From Rhodanobacter glycinis (GTDB lineage Bacteria > Pseudomonadota > Gammaproteobacteria > Xanthomonadales > Rhodanobacteraceae): 64,000 nucleotides of DNA. This document shows, in pieces, positions 63,101 through 64,000 of this stretch. The notes below the pieces were generated by a model. That model saw nothing but the letters and a program-made list of their open reading frames with translations, did not search any database and was not told the origin of the DNA. The stretch spans positions 109,254 to 173,253 of the forward strand of contig NZ_RCZB01000007.1 in assembly GCF_006438785.1 (NCBI RefSeq), read 5' to 3'. Position numbers and translations under genes: made by a program. Positions within the stretch are counted from its first letter, which is position 1. Every line of letters starts with the position of its first letter.

Positions 63101-64000
63101 GTCGCCGCCAGGTTGCCCCCCACGCTGCCGCTGCCCAGGTTCAGCGCGCCGTTGCTGATCGCAGTCAGCGCGCCGGTGGTGCTGAGCGTGCCCAGGGTCA
63201 GTGCGTTCGTGTCGGTGATCTGGGTGACGCTGCCGGTCAGGCTCGCGGCGCCGGTGAAGTTGTTGCCGCCGTTGGCCAGCGTGATGGAACCGCTGCCCGC
63301 GTTGAGGGCACTGGTACCGCTCACGCTCAGTGCGCCGGTCTGGCTGATAGCACCGTTGTTGCTGGTCGCTGCCAGATTGCCACCCACACTGCCGCTGCCC
63401 AGGTTCAGCGCACCGTTGCTGATCGCGGTCAGCGCGCCGGTGGTGCTGAGCGTACCCAGAGTCAGCGCGTTCGTATCGGTGATCTGGATGATGCCGCCGG
63501 TCAGACTCACGGCACCGGTGAAGTTGTTGGCGCCGTTAGTCAGAGTGATTGCGCCGCTGCCTGCATTGAGGGCACTGGTGCCGCTCACGCTCAGCGCGCC
63601 GGTCTGGCTGATCGCACCGTTGTTACTGGTCGCATCCAGGTTGCCACCCACGCTGCCGCTGCCCAGGTTCAGCGCACCGGTGCTGATCGCGCTCAGCGCG
63701 CCGGTGCTGAGCGTACCCAGGGTCAGCGCGTTCGCATCGGTGATTTGCGTGACACCGCCGGTCAGACTCACGGCACCGGTGAAGTCGTTGCCGCCATCAG
63801 CCAGCGTGATTGCGCCGCTGCCTGCGTTTATCGTGGTGAGGCCAGTCACGGCGATGTTGCCCGCTGTCTGCGCGATCGCCGCATTCGTGCTGGTCAATGC
63901 CAGTGTGCCCAGGGCCGTTACATCGCCGCCGAGCGTCACGCCGTCGCGACCGGTCAGGCTCACATTGGTGCCATCCAACGCGCCGCTGGTCGACAACACG
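60106..64000 (-). CDS. Giant beta-repeat surface/secreted protein, C-terminal part (5' end outside window)
   Basis: 1297 codons are visible and the frame stays open to the right edge, so the start is missing. Composition is Gly/Ser/Thr/Ala/Asn-rich and typical of filamentous-haemagglutinin-like beta-helix adhesins. Two families of 88-residue repeats make up most of it, with phrases like NGAISQTGALSVSGTSALNA and TLKSAGAISEGAGG. The last about 130 residues are unique (MGVWGSTGRMGAGSAPIYVV ... CDPDQPDQTDCQEDT) and contain the only cysteines seen. No autotransporter barrel is visible. A two-partner secretion exoprotein is possible; the secretion domain would be off the window. Confidence 0.75.
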   Translation of the reverse strand, partial: VLSTSGALDGTNVSLTGRDGVTLGGDVTALGTLALTSTNAAIAQTAGNIAVTGLTTINAGSGAITLADGGNDFTGAVSLTGGVTQITDANALTLGTLSTGALSAISTGALNLGSGSVGGNLDATSNNGAISQTGALSVSGTSALNAGSGAITLTNGANNFTGAVSLTGGIIQITDTNALTLGTLSTTGALTAISNGALNLGSGSVGGNLAATSNNGAISQTGALSVSGTSALNAGSGSITLANGGNNFTGAASLTGSVTQITDTNALTLGTLSTTGALTAISNGALNLGSGSVGGNLAATSNNGAISQTGALSVSGTSALNAGSGSITLANGGNNFTGAVSLAGGVTQITDANALTLGTLSTTGALTAISTGALNLGSGSVGGNLDATSNNGAISQAGALSVSGTSALNAGNGAITLTNGGNDFHGAVSATGAGVSLVDVNDLAIAGLSGGANGAVSLIAGGVLTLPAGSINTGTANLTLASNGGSLTTPGALSGANISLTGRDGVTLNNDVTASGALNLVSGAAINQSAGIITAGTLTGSSVGSTTLNQANRIGTLGSFSAANFNLANAQALTVSGPLTTTGNSGNISLTTTSGALAVDADLQGAVVALTSADNLALSRNLTGTTVALVSGGNINQSAGIITASTLNGSSVGTTTLNGANMVGTLGSFSATSFALTNAQTLSVTGPVSGGASTVLTTTAGNLAINGAINGTTTTLKSAAAISEGAGGNITANTLNGQSAGATSLTGANHIGTLGSFSAAGFGLTNAQTLAVTGPVNGGVSTVLTTTAGDLAINGAVSGATTTLKSAGAISEGAGGVITATTLSGQSAGATNLTGINHVSTLGGFSAAGFGLTNAQALTVSGPVNGGASTTLTTTAGDLAIDGAVSGTTTTLKSAGAISEGAGGGITANLLTGHSVGNTTLDGNNHINILGSFTSDFSLTNAQTLTVVGPLDGGPSVTLTTTAGDLVISGAITGTTTTLKSAGAISEGAGGSIFASTLNGQSAGATSLNGTNHIGTLGSFRASNFSLTNAQALTVGGSVSGGASTALTTTAGDLAINAAVSGTSTTLKSAGAISEGAGGVIAAGTLSGQAAGTTTLGSATRRINNMVSTLGNFSSPAGFSMTNNKTLTLASVAGSAFTVNAGTSAFYLSVTNGDLFQLGTTPVYDGMGVWGSTGRMGAGSAPIYVVGTGLQTIANVGMPPAYFYAIDSSGNLLPLGGGLAVNVPTASGAGSAQNGNHGDSYIDPSVITANYRSYGIVPSGVRLPADQQSGCDPDQPDQTDCQEDTVGMVGMMLNARR
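60700..61990 (-). repeat. 88-residue (264-bp) tandem repeats, family 1
   Basis: The landmark CGCTGATCGC recurs at 60777, 61041, 61302, 61566 and 61830 (steps 264, 261, 264, 264). Each unit encodes the pattern LTTTAGDLAINGAVSGTTTT, then LKSAGAISEGAGG and a LSGQSAGAT motif. Limits of the array are approximate. Confidence 0.85.
62737..63850 (-). repeat. 88-residue (264-bp) tandem repeats, family 2
   Basis: The landmark GAAGTTGTT or GAAGTCGTT ends at 62736, 63000, 63264, 63528 and 63789 (steps 264, 264, 264, 261). The shorter step is one codon lost (STG for STTG). Unit phrases are NLGSGSVGGNLAATSNNG and SGTSALNAGSGSITLANGG. Neighbouring units are nearly identical in DNA. Confidence 0.88.

Noticed and set aside
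60777..63789. CRISPR array from regularly spaced repeats
   Set aside because: The 264-base steps are in frame, protein-coding and have no short repeat/spacer pattern.

Overview
The window is high-GC, densely coded bacterial DNA whose genes look like those of a gammaproteobacterium of the Xanthomonadales/Rhodanobacteraceae (Rhodanobacter, Dyella, Luteibacter type). The reasons are codon use, a clade I nitrous-oxide reductase cluster with a Tat signal, parC, minCDE, the dap genes and several small families common in xanthomonads. Rhodanobacter, a known denitrifier, is my best guess; this is inference, because there is no rRNA or housekeeping marker that settles it. I saw no tRNA, rRNA, CRISPR array, insertion sequence or prophage. 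No stretch longer than about 300 bases lacks a gene; the largest gaps are 13215-13461, 22582-22837, 27160-27401, 55951-56187 and 57641-57928.

Layout. 1-5.9 kb: a glutamate-synthase-like FMN protein, purT, an SPFH / 25-aa membrane peptide / ribbon-helix-helix operon behind a striking palindromic operator, a CPBP protease and small membrane proteins. 5.9-8 kb: a copper-delivery set (Sco, PCu(A)C, CtaG). 8-11.7 kb: a Gld-type ABC transporter. 11.8-15.5 kb: an SRPBCC protein and a NarL-type two-component pair. 15.6-18.8 kb: GNAT-minC-minD-minE and a HEAGH-motif protein. 18.8-22.6 kb: chaB, a PEP-mutase-like protein, a DUF2235 hydrolase and a Bcr/CflA exporter. 22.7-24.7 kb: a fluoride riboswitch followed by crcB, DUF190 and cyclopropane fatty acid synthase. 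24.8-31.2 kb: small metabolic genes, a 42-bp tandem repeat, and an Lrp regulator divergent from an EamA exporter. 31.3-42.5 kb: parC, a split lipoate ligase, an M16 protease pair, two overlapping NUDIX genes, and a phosphodiester glycosidase with a penicillin acylase.

42.6-53 kb is the main metabolic island: FAD reductase, apbE/nosX, nosR, nosZ, nosD, nosF, nosY, nosL and tatA, all on the + strand and tightly packed, with a plausible class II FNR/DNR-type promoter ahead of the first gene. Together they encode periplasmic N2O reduction: NosZ is the enzyme, NosR and NosX the electron path and flavin loading, NosDFYL the copper-site assembly, and TatA probably supports export. NosZ here carries both a Tat motif and a lipobox, which is unusual.

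53-56 kb (minus strand) is a dapD / Spx-like / DUF2165 / dapE lysine and cell-wall precursor operon. 56-59 kb holds an FMN reductase, two small proteins and a lone tssA (type VI secretion). From 58.99 kb to the right edge, on the minus strand, lie a secreted protein of unknown function and the C-terminal 1297 codons of a giant repeat protein, built on an 88-residue period and running off the window.
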